Program-made: the position numbers and the translations under genes | Notes under the pieces: model-generated | What the model saw: the letters and a program-made list of their open reading frames with translations, nothing else | Told to the model about the DNA's origin: nothing | Databases searched by the model: none | NCBI GenBank assembly: GCA_031556035.1 | Contig: JAVBTT010000010.1 | Location: forward strand, 1-64,000 | Source of the DNA: JAVBTT01 sp031556035 | Lineage (GTDB): Bacteria > Bacillota > Clostridia > Oscillospirales > UBA929 | Length of the DNA: 64,000 nucleotides | Direction: 5' to 3' | In this document: positions 9,201-16,312 of the stretch, piece by piece | Position numbering within the stretch: position 1 is the stretch's first letter | Layout: every line of letters starts with the position of its first letter

Positions 9201-11196
9201 TGTTGTTGCAGCCCATCATCCAGAGCGCTGCGTAGTTCGCCCTGCCGTTCGAGGTGCCGTAATAGCTGTTTCCGCAGTCTGTCACAACATTTCTCTCACA
9301 GAGGCCCTCACTCGACTGTGAGAGCACTATGCCGTCGCCGCTGCATTTTTCAACATAGTTGTTATTGAAGTAAATGCTGCCCGCCGCCTGGAACGCTGTT
9401 TCCGACAAAGCCCCGCCTCGCGCCGCCGGATGACTGCCCGCATTGCGGATGCCCTCCATGTCCACCTTGCTGACCGTGTTGTTCTCAAAACGCAGATCGT
9501 CGATGTAGCCCACTGCGATAATGCCGCCTGAGGACTTCGGACCACCGGTGGTCTGGGTATGTGCGTTGACGTTATGGACATAGCAGTCCCGCACGTAGAT
9601 GTGGCTCTTCTTGCTGGCCAGCCACGAGGCGTTAGTGGCCTCCTCATACTCATTGAGTATGAATATCCCGCAACGACCGCTGTCCAGAGACTCTCCCTCG
9701 TTTGTGATCTCAAGCCCGCTGATTTCCCAGTAGGCCAGACTGATGAGTTCAATCGTTCCTGAGCCCCACTTTTTGGCCTCAAACGCCTGGTAAACCGTCT
9801 CGGCGATTGTGCCGTTGCCGTTGATGATCGGGCGCCTGGAGGGATCGTCCGTGCCGTACTTCTGAAGTGTTATCGGCAATCCCTCAACACCGGAACCCTT
9901 GGGTTTGATCTGCCCGTTCCAGACGCTGTCCGCGTGCAGATAGACGGCATCGCCCGGATAATAGCTGGTGGCGTTCAGCTTGGCGAGCGATTTCCACGCG
10001 GTCTCCGGTGTGTGTCCATCATTGGAGTCGTCGCCGTTTATGGCGTCAAAGTAGTATTTCTGTGGCATGCTGCCGGATACCGACAGGCTGAACACCAGTT
10101 CCTTTCCCGGAAACTTGAACGTAAAGTTGTAGGTGCCGACCTCCAATGTTGACAGGTACTCTTTTTCAAATGTGAAGGTCGTGCCTGAAACCGTGTAGTC
10201 ACGATCCGCGACGAGCTCAGCGTCATTAAGGAACAGTCCGGCGAAGCCGTCGATGTCCGGAGTGACGCCGACGCTTATATCAGCGGGATATTCAAGGCTG
10301 AAGTTATCAAAGTCTTTTGTCAGCGCGCACTGCTTGCCCTGCTCAATTATGTTGACAACAAGCGGCAGCCCGACCGCGCCTAGCCTCACAGTGAACTGAT
10401 GCTCACCAAGCGTCAGGCCGGAGAGATATTCCCTTTTTAGGGTCAGTGCGCGTCCCGAGAGGTCGTACTCGATGCCGGCCGTCAGTTCTGTCTCGCCCTT
10501 GAGCAGGCGCAGGCCGGTCGCGTCCGGAATTACAGTTGTGGATACATCTTTCGGATACAGTTTGTCGAACGTCAGCGAGCTCTCGCTAAGGCTGTAATCC
10601 GTTCCCTTAATGGTGAGCTTGCAGCTCAGAGTCTCTCTGACGGTCTCAGCGTCCAGCGGTACAACATATACGTCGTCGATAAAGAACTTGTCGGCTGTAT
10701 AGCTTAATACCAGCGGGTTGTTGTTCCAGTTGCACTGGAGAATCAGCCGATTGAAGCTGGTAAGCGACTTCATGGCCGCCTCGCCCTTGTCCGCGCGCAC
10801 TCCGTCTACGTACAATTTCATGCCGTCCCCGTCGACTATCCACTCAAGTTTGTGCCAGCCGGCCGAGCGCGCCACTCCGGTATTTGTGTTGTAGGTAACG
10901 CCGGTGTTGGGGCGATATATATAGTGAGTTTTTAAATTGTTGGCATCCGGCATAAACATGTCATACCCGACACCCATCATGTTCGAGTAGCCGCTGGCCC
11001 CTACCACCGAGAATGTATACTTGACCTGCGGCGAGCTTGCGGACTGTTCGGCCGCGGTAAACGGGTCGTAATACCACGCCGTCACCTTGCCGGTGATGTA
11101 GCCTGGGAAGGTGTATGTAGGTGTTCCCGCCGTCGTGCCGTAGGGCGTCGCAGACCTGCGCCCGGTACGGGACCTGGTTTCAGACTGAGCGTACAT
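6229..11196 (-). CDS. Giant secreted beta-helix (polysaccharide lyase-like) protein, main part after an in-frame stop
   Basis: A 1655-codon open frame continuing, in the same frame, the short signal-peptide ORF at 11215-11568; only a TAA at 11215-11217 separates them. Domains in order: a laminin-G/concanavalin-like fold (to about 210), two X2/Ig-like repeats (about 210-385; each has a ..LTL..EYLSGLTLGEHQF-like end), a right-handed beta-helix starting at YYFDAINGDDSNDGHTPETA and rich in N-N-x-V turns (about 390-860, as in pectate lyase-like proteins), a BIG2 domain, a jelly-roll CBM-like domain, a second BIG2, a second CBM-like domain, and a C-terminal module ending KYPVLFPSYSFTFT. That end is shared with two other proteins in this window. 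Likely a cell-surface glycan-active protein; substrate unknown. It is the last gene of the sugar ABC operon. As written it lacks its own signal peptide, so it is either a pseudogene, a sequencing error or a readthrough product. Confidence 0.8.
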   Translation of the reverse strand: MYAQSETRSRTGRRSATPYGTTAGTPTYTFPGYITGKVTAWYYDPFTAAEQSASSPQVKYTFSVVGASGYSNMMGVGYDMFMPDANNLKTHYIYRPNTGVTYNTNTGVARSAGWHKLEWIVDGDGMKLYVDGVRADKGEAAMKSLTSFNRLILQCNWNNNPLVLSYTADKFFIDDVYVVPLDAETVRETLSCKLTIKGTDYSLSESSLTFDKLYPKDVSTTVIPDATGLRLLKGETELTAGIEYDLSGRALTLKREYLSGLTLGEHQFTVRLGAVGLPLVVNIIEQGKQCALTKDFDNFSLEYPADISVGVTPDIDGFAGLFLNDAELVADRDYTVSGTTFTFEKEYLSTLEVGTYNFTFKFPGKELVFSLSVSGSMPQKYYFDAINGDDSNDGHTPETAWKSLAKLNATSYYPGDAVYLHADSVWNGQIKPKGSGVEGLPITLQKYGTDDPSRRPIINGNGTIAETVYQAFEAKKWGSGTIELISLAYWEISGLEITNEGESLDSGRCGIFILNEYEEATNASWLASKKSHIYVRDCYVHNVNAHTQTTGGPKSSGGIIAVGYIDDLRFENNTVSKVDMEGIRNAGSHPAARGGALSETAFQAAGSIYFNNNYVEKCSGDGIVLSQSSEGLCERNVVTDCGNSYYGTSNGRANYAALWMMGCNNMMVQYNEVVNNPYHTNADGTAFDFDAFCLNNVYQYNYSSKNSGGVLLWMYTARHNVFRYNLSVNDGTGQGAGNKDHLFLAANDSDISNAPYIHNNTFIVDEKLHCLFDWSSNGYIHFNNNIVACTNSNRVPFFNPGSPGGSGNITGGDITNNIFFPGDLYYINTPSRLRAAVQVKDNLFVNPMLVEPGVVPEGVISNAGTAQAGFDLSKLAAYKLQPGSPAIDAGVAVTYTGSVGARFPLERDMYGNPIAGAPDIGIHEFSGDTADGATGVPTGMSDPNGTNVKLYTGETVEINPQFASDGPLYYKGLVIAMSEPGIITYSDGKVTGVREGALTLTFSSRANPDIKLVYSIEVVPNSVSGVTLAPAKVTLEEGAGLQLLANVHPAGAANKDVTFSTSDGAVAAVSASGELTAVAAGSAVITVTTVDGGFTAQCAVAVIPQQSMLSMKFDDANIGNGINQFSFVPAFASDQGLSPVTYPTYKGTNHYSTNVAAEASFRFIGRQVELFGKKSSTMADYDVYIDGVLFTRVSGYSASTVWGASVFKSPILENGEHTLTIKNARLNSRVEMSVDGATVYNSYLPVEKAELISAAALAVGEKTTLAVGIAPEAATHRDVVWASGDEAVAVVDESGTVTAVAAGSAVITATVGDRGLLASCAVTVKLAETEWETVSVNDTDTSGDNSFKYEGSWTPCTDAAALGGTYRTALLNGWINGSVNSVSAELKFTGSRVELYGRTEANGGVYNLYLDGVYAGKFDAYSAEANSDALIYRSPILNDGAHTLTVRPTMEKNEAATGMSGVQFSTLLSGAVVYHAKTAPVEVSVSTQTIVETLAAYLNITVADAPDGIELKAYLSAGGELLHETPVTGGKGRMYIPAAPDAGDYELVVLGEGYRGVCDIDVVVYNTDIWTAAAFTTEDGKLGIRFNAEISSRTNFVNSVTVGGRKYSASVVGINSLTVSQISYDSLAAGEKIVVAGVKYPVLFPSYSFTFTVYK

Positions 11197-11214
11197 CGTG
11201 TTGGGAGCCGCGAA

Positions 11215-11568
11215 TTATTTCTCGCCCTCAAAGCTGTCGGCAAACAGCGGGGAGGCGTAGTAGTCAACCTGCGCCGTGACCGTCACTTCCACATCGCTTG
11301 CGGATCCGTATCCGGGCTTGAGGGATACCACTCCCTCCGGGGATATCTCAATTTTGTCGGAGTCGGGGGTTCCATATACGATCCTGTCTACCCCATATGC
11401 GTCAGCTTCATCCAGGTATAAACGCACAGCATCCCCCTCCCTGAGCTCTGCGGCGCTCGGTACCAGTTCAATCCCGCTTTCGGCAGCGAGCCCTGCCTGA
11501 GGCGAGGCAAGCGACATAGACAGAATAAGCGAAAGTGCAAGGAAGGCGCTCAAAAATCTCTTTTTCAC
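11215..11568 (-). CDS. Signal-peptide N-terminal fragment of the giant beta-helix protein (ends at in-frame TAA)
   Basis: A 117-residue fragment. The start is the GTG at 11568, because GGAGG lies 8 nt upstream; an ATG five codons earlier overlaps that ribosome site. The signal peptide is MKKRFLSAFLALSLILSMSL, followed by a BIG2/Ig-like stretch (SGIELVPSAAELREGDAVRL) and DYYASPLFADSFEGEK, a typical lead-in to a concanavalin-like domain. The frame then meets TAA and, six codons on, resumes as the 1655-codon sequence. The parsimonious reading is one gene of about 1780 codons interrupted by a single nonsense codon (context AAA-TAA-TTC). Confidence 0.75.
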   Translation of the reverse strand: MKKRFLSAFLALSLILSMSLASPQAGLAAESGIELVPSAAELREGDAVRLYLDEADAYGVDRIVYGTPDSDKIEISPEGVVSLKPGYGSASDVEVTVTAQVDYYASPLFADSFEGEK

Positions 11569-11640
11569 TCTCAATTCCTCCATACTCTATTTTGTTCTAT
11601 CCGCCGGCCGCCAAATAAATTTCCCTGTCTTCACCTCCTC

Positions 11641-12612
11641 CTATCCAATCTTCAGGGCCTCATACAGGCCGTTGTTAAATTTGACGCGTGCCTTGGATAC
11701 TCTTTCATCAATCAGCCCGCGCAAGCTCTCCTCCGCGTAAATCCGAAGTACGCTCTCCCTGGCATCCTCAAACGGAGTGCTTCCCATGTCCTCTTTATCC
11801 AGAACCTTGAAGCGCACCATGCCTTCGGACAACTCAAGCTCTTCCGTCTCCTCCCCCTCAGTCATCTGGCTTAAAAAGTCGAATATTGTTTGGAGCTCGT
11901 TGCTCTCTTTAGGAATATCCGCCTGCTTCAGAGTGATTGTCTCTTTTCCGGCAGCCGTAATCTTCTCTGCCGTTATTTCCAAGCCAAGCGAGAAATAAGG
12001 GAGGTTGTTATTGTACGTCTCACGCAGCGCGGTATCCCCGACCTTGCCGCGCTGGAGCTCCGTCTCCGAATCCAGAAGCCGAGTCCAGCGGTTAGAGCGA
12101 GTATAGAAATAAAACTCCAGCGGCTTATATTCGCTCAGGCCGTATACCACTTCTCCGGCGGCTATCTTTTCTGCACGCTCTGCGTTCGTCCGCTCCATCT
12201 CCGCCATGAGCGCGCCGTAGCTTACATCCTCCAGCAACCCGCGCTCCTTGAGCAGGATACTCTCCATTTTCGCCGGCATAAGCTCGTCAAGGGCGGTCTG
12301 ACGAGCGTACCGGTTCGGGGTAAGCCCTCCGTATTCCCTGTCCCAGAAGCCCTGATCCACCTCTGCGCCGTGCTCTTTGTAGAAGTAGGACGCCGTGGCT
12401 GCGCGCCTGTCGTTGAGAAACAGCGCAAACTCCTCGGCGGTGACAGGATAGCCGTCGATAGTGAGCACAGCCCCCTCCGGCACTCCGCGCGGCATAAAAA
12501 CAACCAGCGCCGCGGCGACCAGCGCTAAAGCGCAGGCCACCGCGGCGCAAATCGCCGTCTTGTTTTTTTTGTTGGTTTTTTTTGCTGCGCTCCAAGAGGC
12601 TTTTGTCGACAT
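11641..12612 (-). CDS. Membrane-anchored SurA-N-like protein (foldase-like, no PPIase domain seen)
   Basis: A 323-residue protein with a basic cytoplasmic start, one transmembrane helix (about 20-42) and an extracellular part opening VLTIDGYPVTAEEFALFLND, which resembles the start of SurA/PrsA-type chaperone domains. It is largely helical with acidic patches (EGEETEELELSEG). No parvulin catalytic domain is recognisable, so it may be a chaperone-only relative. It sits between the sugar permeases and the secreted beta-helix protein in one transcription direction, which suggests it helps fold or export that protein. Function is inferred from fold resemblance and context only. Confidence 0.6.
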   Translation of the reverse strand: MSTKASWSAAKKTNKKNKTAICAAVACALALVAAALVVFMPRGVPEGAVLTIDGYPVTAEEFALFLNDRRAATASYFYKEHGAEVDQGFWDREYGGLTPNRYARQTALDELMPAKMESILLKERGLLEDVSYGALMAEMERTNAERAEKIAAGEVVYGLSEYKPLEFYFYTRSNRWTRLLDSETELQRGKVGDTALRETYNNNLPYFSLGLEITAEKITAAGKETITLKQADIPKESNELQTIFDFLSQMTEGEETEELELSEGMVRFKVLDKEDMGSTPFEDARESVLRIYAEESLRGLIDERVSKARVKFNNGLYEALKIG

Positions 12613-12635
12613 ATTCCTGACACCTCTCTAATACT

Positions 12636-12760
12636 ATTACTCCGGCACTTATCAGCGGTAAATTTGGCGGGCTTGATTTGCCGGAGTAATATTGATTTTA
12701 AAACATATTACGGCGGCTGTATAAGCCACATAAATTACTACTGTTAGATGCCGCCGTAAT
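12636..12760. repeat. 125-bp two-hairpin unit, tandem copy 1
   Basis: The unit consists of two adjacent hairpins. The first has 12-bp arms ATTACTCCGGCA/TGCCGGAGTAAT (12636-12647, 12679-12690). The second has 11-bp arms ATTACGGCGGC/GCCGCCGTAAT (12707-12717, 12750-12760). A nearly identical copy follows without a gap. The same architecture, with different arm sequences, occurs after ftsK. Confidence 0.9.
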
Positions 12761-12885
12761 ATTACTCCGGCACTTATCAGTGGTAAATTTGGCAGGCTTG
12801 ATTTGCCGGAGTAATATTGATTTTAAAACATATTACGGCGGCTGTATAAGCCACATAAATTACTACCGTTAGATGCCGCCGTAAT
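12761..12885. repeat. 125-bp two-hairpin unit, tandem copy 2
   Basis: A direct tandem duplicate of 12636-12760 with only a few substitutions (for example cagcgg to cagtgg and ctactgtt to ctaccgtt). Its edge lies one base from the TAA stop of the permease gene (TAA-TATTACG on the minus strand), so this duplicated block sits exactly at the 3' end of that gene and before the SurA-N-like gene. It could act as a transcript-processing or attenuation site within the operon. Confidence 0.9.
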
Positions 12886-12886
12886 A

Positions 12887-13717
12887 TTACCCTTTGAGGC
12901 CGGACGTGGCCACTCCCTGCACAAAGAAGCGCTGGAAGGTCAGAAACACTGCGATAACCGGCACCAACGCCACCATGGATGCTGCCATTATGAGCCCGTA
13001 CTCGGTGGAATACTGGCCAATGAACATGCGTATACCAAGCTGAATGGTCTTGAGTCTGTCGGGGTTGAAGTAGATCATCGGACCCATGAAGTCATTCCAT
13101 ATTGTAACAAAGCTCAGAATCGTCAGCGTCGCGATAACCGGCTTGGAGAGCGGCAGTACAATACGGAAATATATGCCGTACTCGCTCAAACCGTCAATGC
13201 GCGCCGCCTCCATCAGCTCGTCCGGAATGCTCAGGTAGAACTGGCGCATCAGGAACACGCCCATGGCGATGAAGCTTTGCATCAGTATATAGCCCATGTG
13301 GGTGTTTGTCAGGTTCAACATGCGCATTTCTATAAACTGCGGCAACATGTACACCTGCCATGGTATGGCTATGGTGGCTATATAGGCCAGGAACAATGTG
13401 TTCCTGCCCCTGAAATTGCACTTTGAGAAGCCGTACGCGGCAAAGCTGGAGGTAATCACCTGAATGATTGTGATAATTATAGTCAGCTTAAACGAGTTTA
13501 AGGTATAGGTGGAGAGGTTGATCTTCTGCCATATCTTCAGATAGTTTCCCCACTGCGGATCCTGCGGTATCCAGCGCACTGGCACAGAAAAGACCTCATG
13601 GTCAAGCTTGAGGGAGGCCGAAAGCATCCACAACAGCGGAAGCAGCGTTATGATCGCAATCAGCGCGAGGAAGACATAGGTTACGGCCTTTCCGAGCTTT
13701 GAGCTTCGTTCAATCAT
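12887..13717 (-). CDS. Carbohydrate ABC transporter permease, MalG type
   Basis: A 276-residue inner-membrane subunit with six predicted helices. The EAA loop that contacts the ATPase reads ELMEAARIDGLSEYGIYFRI. The start is the ATG at 13717 (MIERSSKLGKAVTY), 13 bp after the preceding permease gene stops and behind a G-rich ribosome site; a longer frame would run into that gene. It pairs with the MalF-type permease and the solute-binding lipoprotein upstream for sugar or oligosaccharide uptake. No ATPase gene is present nearby, as is common for systems sharing an MsmK-type ATPase. Confidence 0.93.
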   Translation of the reverse strand: MIERSSKLGKAVTYVFLALIAIITLLPLLWMLSASLKLDHEVFSVPVRWIPQDPQWGNYLKIWQKINLSTYTLNSFKLTIIITIIQVITSSFAAYGFSKCNFRGRNTLFLAYIATIAIPWQVYMLPQFIEMRMLNLTNTHMGYILMQSFIAMGVFLMRQFYLSIPDELMEAARIDGLSEYGIYFRIVLPLSKPVIATLTILSFVTIWNDFMGPMIYFNPDRLKTIQLGIRMFIGQYSTEYGLIMAASMVALVPVIAVFLTFQRFFVQGVATSGLKG

Positions 13718-13730
13718 CCCTGCGCCCCCC

Positions 13731-14633
13731 CTATCTGCTGGCCCGTTTCTCGAAACGGAACTGAACAAGCGTTATCGCGGTTATAATAACAAGCAGCACC
13801 ATCGCCGCCGCGCTGGCAATGCCGTACTTTTCATTAATAAATCCCTTTGTATAGATATATTGCGATATTATCGTCGTCGCCTGACCAGGCCCGCCCTCGG
13901 TCAGCACATAAATAAGGTCGAAGGTTTTAAAGCTGTTAATCGTGAGCATAAGCACCACAAAGAACGTGGATGGCGCGAGCATGGGCAGCGTAATGCGCCA
14001 AAAATGTTGAAAGCCATTCGCGCCATCAATTGACGAGGCTTCGCGCAGCTCAACCGGAATATCCTGCAGCGCTGCCAGGTAGACTATCATGTAGTAGCCC
14101 ATGTACCGCCAGATTGTGACAATAACGACGGCCGGCAGCGCCCATTGGGTCGAGGCGAGCCACCCGGGAGGATCCTGTATCCCAATAATGCGCAGGAACG
14201 AATTTATCGGACCAAAATCCTTCATGAACATCATCTGCCACACAGCACCGACCGCGACAACAGAGGCGACATAGGGGAAATAGATTGAGCTCCTGAATAT
14301 CCCCTTCATAATAATCTTCTTGTTCAATAGCACCGCAAGTCCCAGGGAAACAAAGGTGGTGATACCCACAACGAACACCGAGTATACCACCGTGCGCCAG
14401 ATAGCCTGGAGAAAGTACTTGTCCTTGAATATTGTCACAAAGTTCCGGAAGCCCACAAATGTCATCTGCGTAAAGCCGTCCCACTTCATAAAGCTGAGGA
14501 CAAGCGAGAAAATCACCGGGATGAGAACAAATATCAAAAAGCCAATAAAATTCGGCAGTATGAACGACAGCCCCACCAACGTATTGCGCGCGCCGAGACT
14601 CATCTTGCCGCGCCGACCGGAAACGCTTTGCAT
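13731..14633 (-). CDS. Carbohydrate ABC transporter permease, MalF/UgpA type
   Basis: A 300-residue membrane protein. The ATG at 14633 has AGGAGGG 7 nt upstream. An N-terminal helix (LSFILPNFIGFLIFVLIPVIFSL) and the EAA motif ELREASSIDGANGFQHFWRI identify the MalF-like half of a CUT1-type sugar importer. It follows the solute-binding protein gene after an 80-bp gap containing a hairpin and precedes its MalG-type partner. Confidence 0.94.
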   Translation of the reverse strand: MQSVSGRRGKMSLGARNTLVGLSFILPNFIGFLIFVLIPVIFSLVLSFMKWDGFTQMTFVGFRNFVTIFKDKYFLQAIWRTVVYSVFVVGITTFVSLGLAVLLNKKIIMKGIFRSSIYFPYVASVVAVGAVWQMMFMKDFGPINSFLRIIGIQDPPGWLASTQWALPAVVIVTIWRYMGYYMIVYLAALQDIPVELREASSIDGANGFQHFWRITLPMLAPSTFFVVLMLTINSFKTFDLIYVLTEGGPGQATTIISQYIYTKGFINEKYGIASAAAMVLLVIITAITLVQFRFEKRASR

Positions 14634-14673
14634 AAAAATCCCTCCTCAGGGTCTGTTGACTAAAGGATATTCA

Positions 14674-14699
14674 GGGGACGGACGTCTCCGCCCGCCCCC
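14674..14699 (-). promoter_or_regulatory. Intercistronic hairpin between binding-protein and permease genes
   Basis: An imperfect inverted repeat: GGGGACGGACG (14674-14684), four-base loop, CGCCCGCCCCC (14689-14699). Hairpins at this position in sugar ABC operons commonly protect the binding-protein mRNA or attenuate readthrough into the permeases, giving excess binding protein. That role is inferred. Confidence 0.45.
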
Positions 14700-14712
14700 T
14701 TTTTGTCATGTT

Positions 14713-16065
14713 TTATTCAGCCTGAATCTCGGCCGAGCGCTCTGTAATAGTTGCGATAAAGTCGTCAAGTGTGGTCTCTCCAAGCATAACCAGGCTGTGC
14801 TCCTCGCCCAGCATCTGGTTGACTTCGTTGACGAAAGGCACATATGGCCTGTCGAGCACAATGTTGTCGACCTTAAGCGCGTCCGCCGCTCCTTCGGGCA
14901 CTCCCTCGGCGCTTGTAATGGTGGCCAGAAGCTGATCGTTGACACACCCCGGGAAGGCGCCGCTTTCAGCCAGAATTTGGGCACCCTCGGCGCCGGTGCA
15001 GAACTTCAGGAACGCCCAGGCGGCCTCCTGGTTTTTGCTGGCCGCGTTAATTGCCATCGGAGTGGTCGCGCCGACCGTCTCGCCGGCTTTCTCACCGCTG
15101 GCATGAGGTATGGTGGCGATCCCCCAGTCGATATTTGCCTCGCCCGCATTGATCTTGCCAATGACGCTTGACATAAACCATGTTCCCATCGGCATCATGG
15201 CGACGTTGCCGGTGTAGAAGGCGTTGGAATAGTGAATATTCGCGGTTTTAAGGGTCGCGAAGTCCTGAATTGATTTGTCGTCGTTCTGCATACGGAGAAC
15301 CATCTCATAATAGGGCTTGAAAAAGCTGTAGTCCGGCCCCATAATGGTTCCCTTGCCGCCCTGAACAGCCCAGTTCTCAACACAGGCCTGCCAGGTGTGG
15401 AAGTGTGCGCCGTAGACCTTGTCACTGCCGGAGCCCTTGGTGAGCTTCTTGGCAAGCGCCTCAAACTCAGTCCAGGTCATGTCGTTAGACGGATAAGGCT
15501 CATCGGCCGCGTCGAAGATTCCCTTGTTGTAATAGAGGATGTAATAGTCGGTGCGGAAGGGCAGGCCAACCTGCTTGCCGTCCATGCCGAAGTACTTGTC
15601 CAGGCCGTTATAGATGCCCAGATCCACGCCGTCACGGGCGATCAGCGGAGAGAGGTCGGCGAGCTGGCCCTTTTGATTGAGCGCGTATGTGGTGTCGGCG
15701 TCCTTGATCATGATCATATCCGCGCCGGCTCCGCCGTTGAGGTCCACGTTTAGCTTGGAGGTGTAATCGGCAGACGGGATGTCAATGAACTCAATCTCCA
15801 CTTCGGGATAGAGCTTATTGAACTCCACCGCCATTGTCTCCAAATATGCGTTGGAAGTTACAAGGTCCCAGGTCGACACCGTTATCTTGCCGCTCACGTC
15901 AGGTGTCTCGGGCTCATCGGGGGTGGAGGACGTCTCCGGTGTCGTGTCGGACCCACTGCTGGGTGTCGGGTTCAAGGATGCGCTGGGCGCGGGGCTGCTC
16001 TGGCAGCTGAACAAGCAGACCGCCAGCATCAAAACCGCCAGTGTAATGACCATGGTTCTTTTCAT
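14713..16065 (-). CDS. Extracellular sugar-binding lipoprotein (ABC solute-binding protein family 1)
   Basis: A 450-residue lipoprotein with a signal peptide and lipobox LFSC (Cys21), a Ser/Thr/Pro-rich linker (about 22-50), then the family-1 solute-binding fold (KITVSTWDLVTSNAYLETMAVEFNKLYP..). The C-terminal half has the usual AINAASKNQEAAWAFLKFC segment. AGGAGAGG precedes the ATG. As first gene of the minus-strand operon, divergent from the YesM-type kinase, it is probably the most highly expressed and induced by that system. The ligand cannot be read from sequence; the downstream beta-helix protein suggests an oligosaccharide. Confidence 0.94.
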   Translation of the reverse strand: MKRTMVITLAVLMLAVCLFSCQSSPAPSASLNPTPSSGSDTTPETSSTPDEPETPDVSGKITVSTWDLVTSNAYLETMAVEFNKLYPEVEIEFIDIPSADYTSKLNVDLNGGAGADMIMIKDADTTYALNQKGQLADLSPLIARDGVDLGIYNGLDKYFGMDGKQVGLPFRTDYYILYYNKGIFDAADEPYPSNDMTWTEFEALAKKLTKGSGSDKVYGAHFHTWQACVENWAVQGGKGTIMGPDYSFFKPYYEMVLRMQNDDKSIQDFATLKTANIHYSNAFYTGNVAMMPMGTWFMSSVIGKINAGEANIDWGIATIPHASGEKAGETVGATTPMAINAASKNQEAAWAFLKFCTGAEGAQILAESGAFPGCVNDQLLATITSAEGVPEGAADALKVDNIVLDRPYVPFVNEVNQMLGEEHSLVMLGETTLDDFIATITERSAEIQAE

Positions 16066-16107
16066 GCGTTTCCTCTCCTACTCAATAAATTGAAAAACTA
16101 CACGTTA

Positions 16108-16137
16108 ATTTTAGCATTCCTTTGGGCATTATCACAA
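16108..16137 (-). promoter_or_regulatory. Candidate promoter of the sugar ABC operon
   Basis: On the minus strand TTGTGA (16132-16137), 18 bp, then TAAAAT (16108-16113) preceded by TGC (extended -10-like). It lies about 45 bp from the binding-protein start. The weak -35 would suit activation by the AraC-type regulator encoded divergently. Confidence 0.4.
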
Positions 16138-16239
16138 TTAAGGATATTAAGAGGATACAGTAATATTTTTTAATCACACCCGCGTCTTATAGTATTATTT
16201 ATTGAATTTGTATTATTTTTTAAATTAATGTTGTCTACT

Positions 16240-16268
16240 TTGACAATCAAGTGCGGACGTAATATACT
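16240..16268 (+). promoter_or_regulatory. Promoter of the two-component system
   Basis: TTGACA (16240-16245), 17 bp, TATACT (16263-16268): a near-consensus sigma-A promoter about 45 bp before the kinase start, which has GGAGG 6 nt upstream. This suggests substantial constitutive expression. Confidence 0.7.
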
Positions 16269-16312
16269 ACTGTTGCCTAGGCTCTTCCGCAGCCGGGACA
16301 CGGAGGAATCAC

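Noticed and set aside
12636..12885. CRISPR-like array from repeated 125-bp units
   Set aside because: Only two near-identical tandem units with internal hairpins and no spacers; this is a duplicated two-hairpin repeat.
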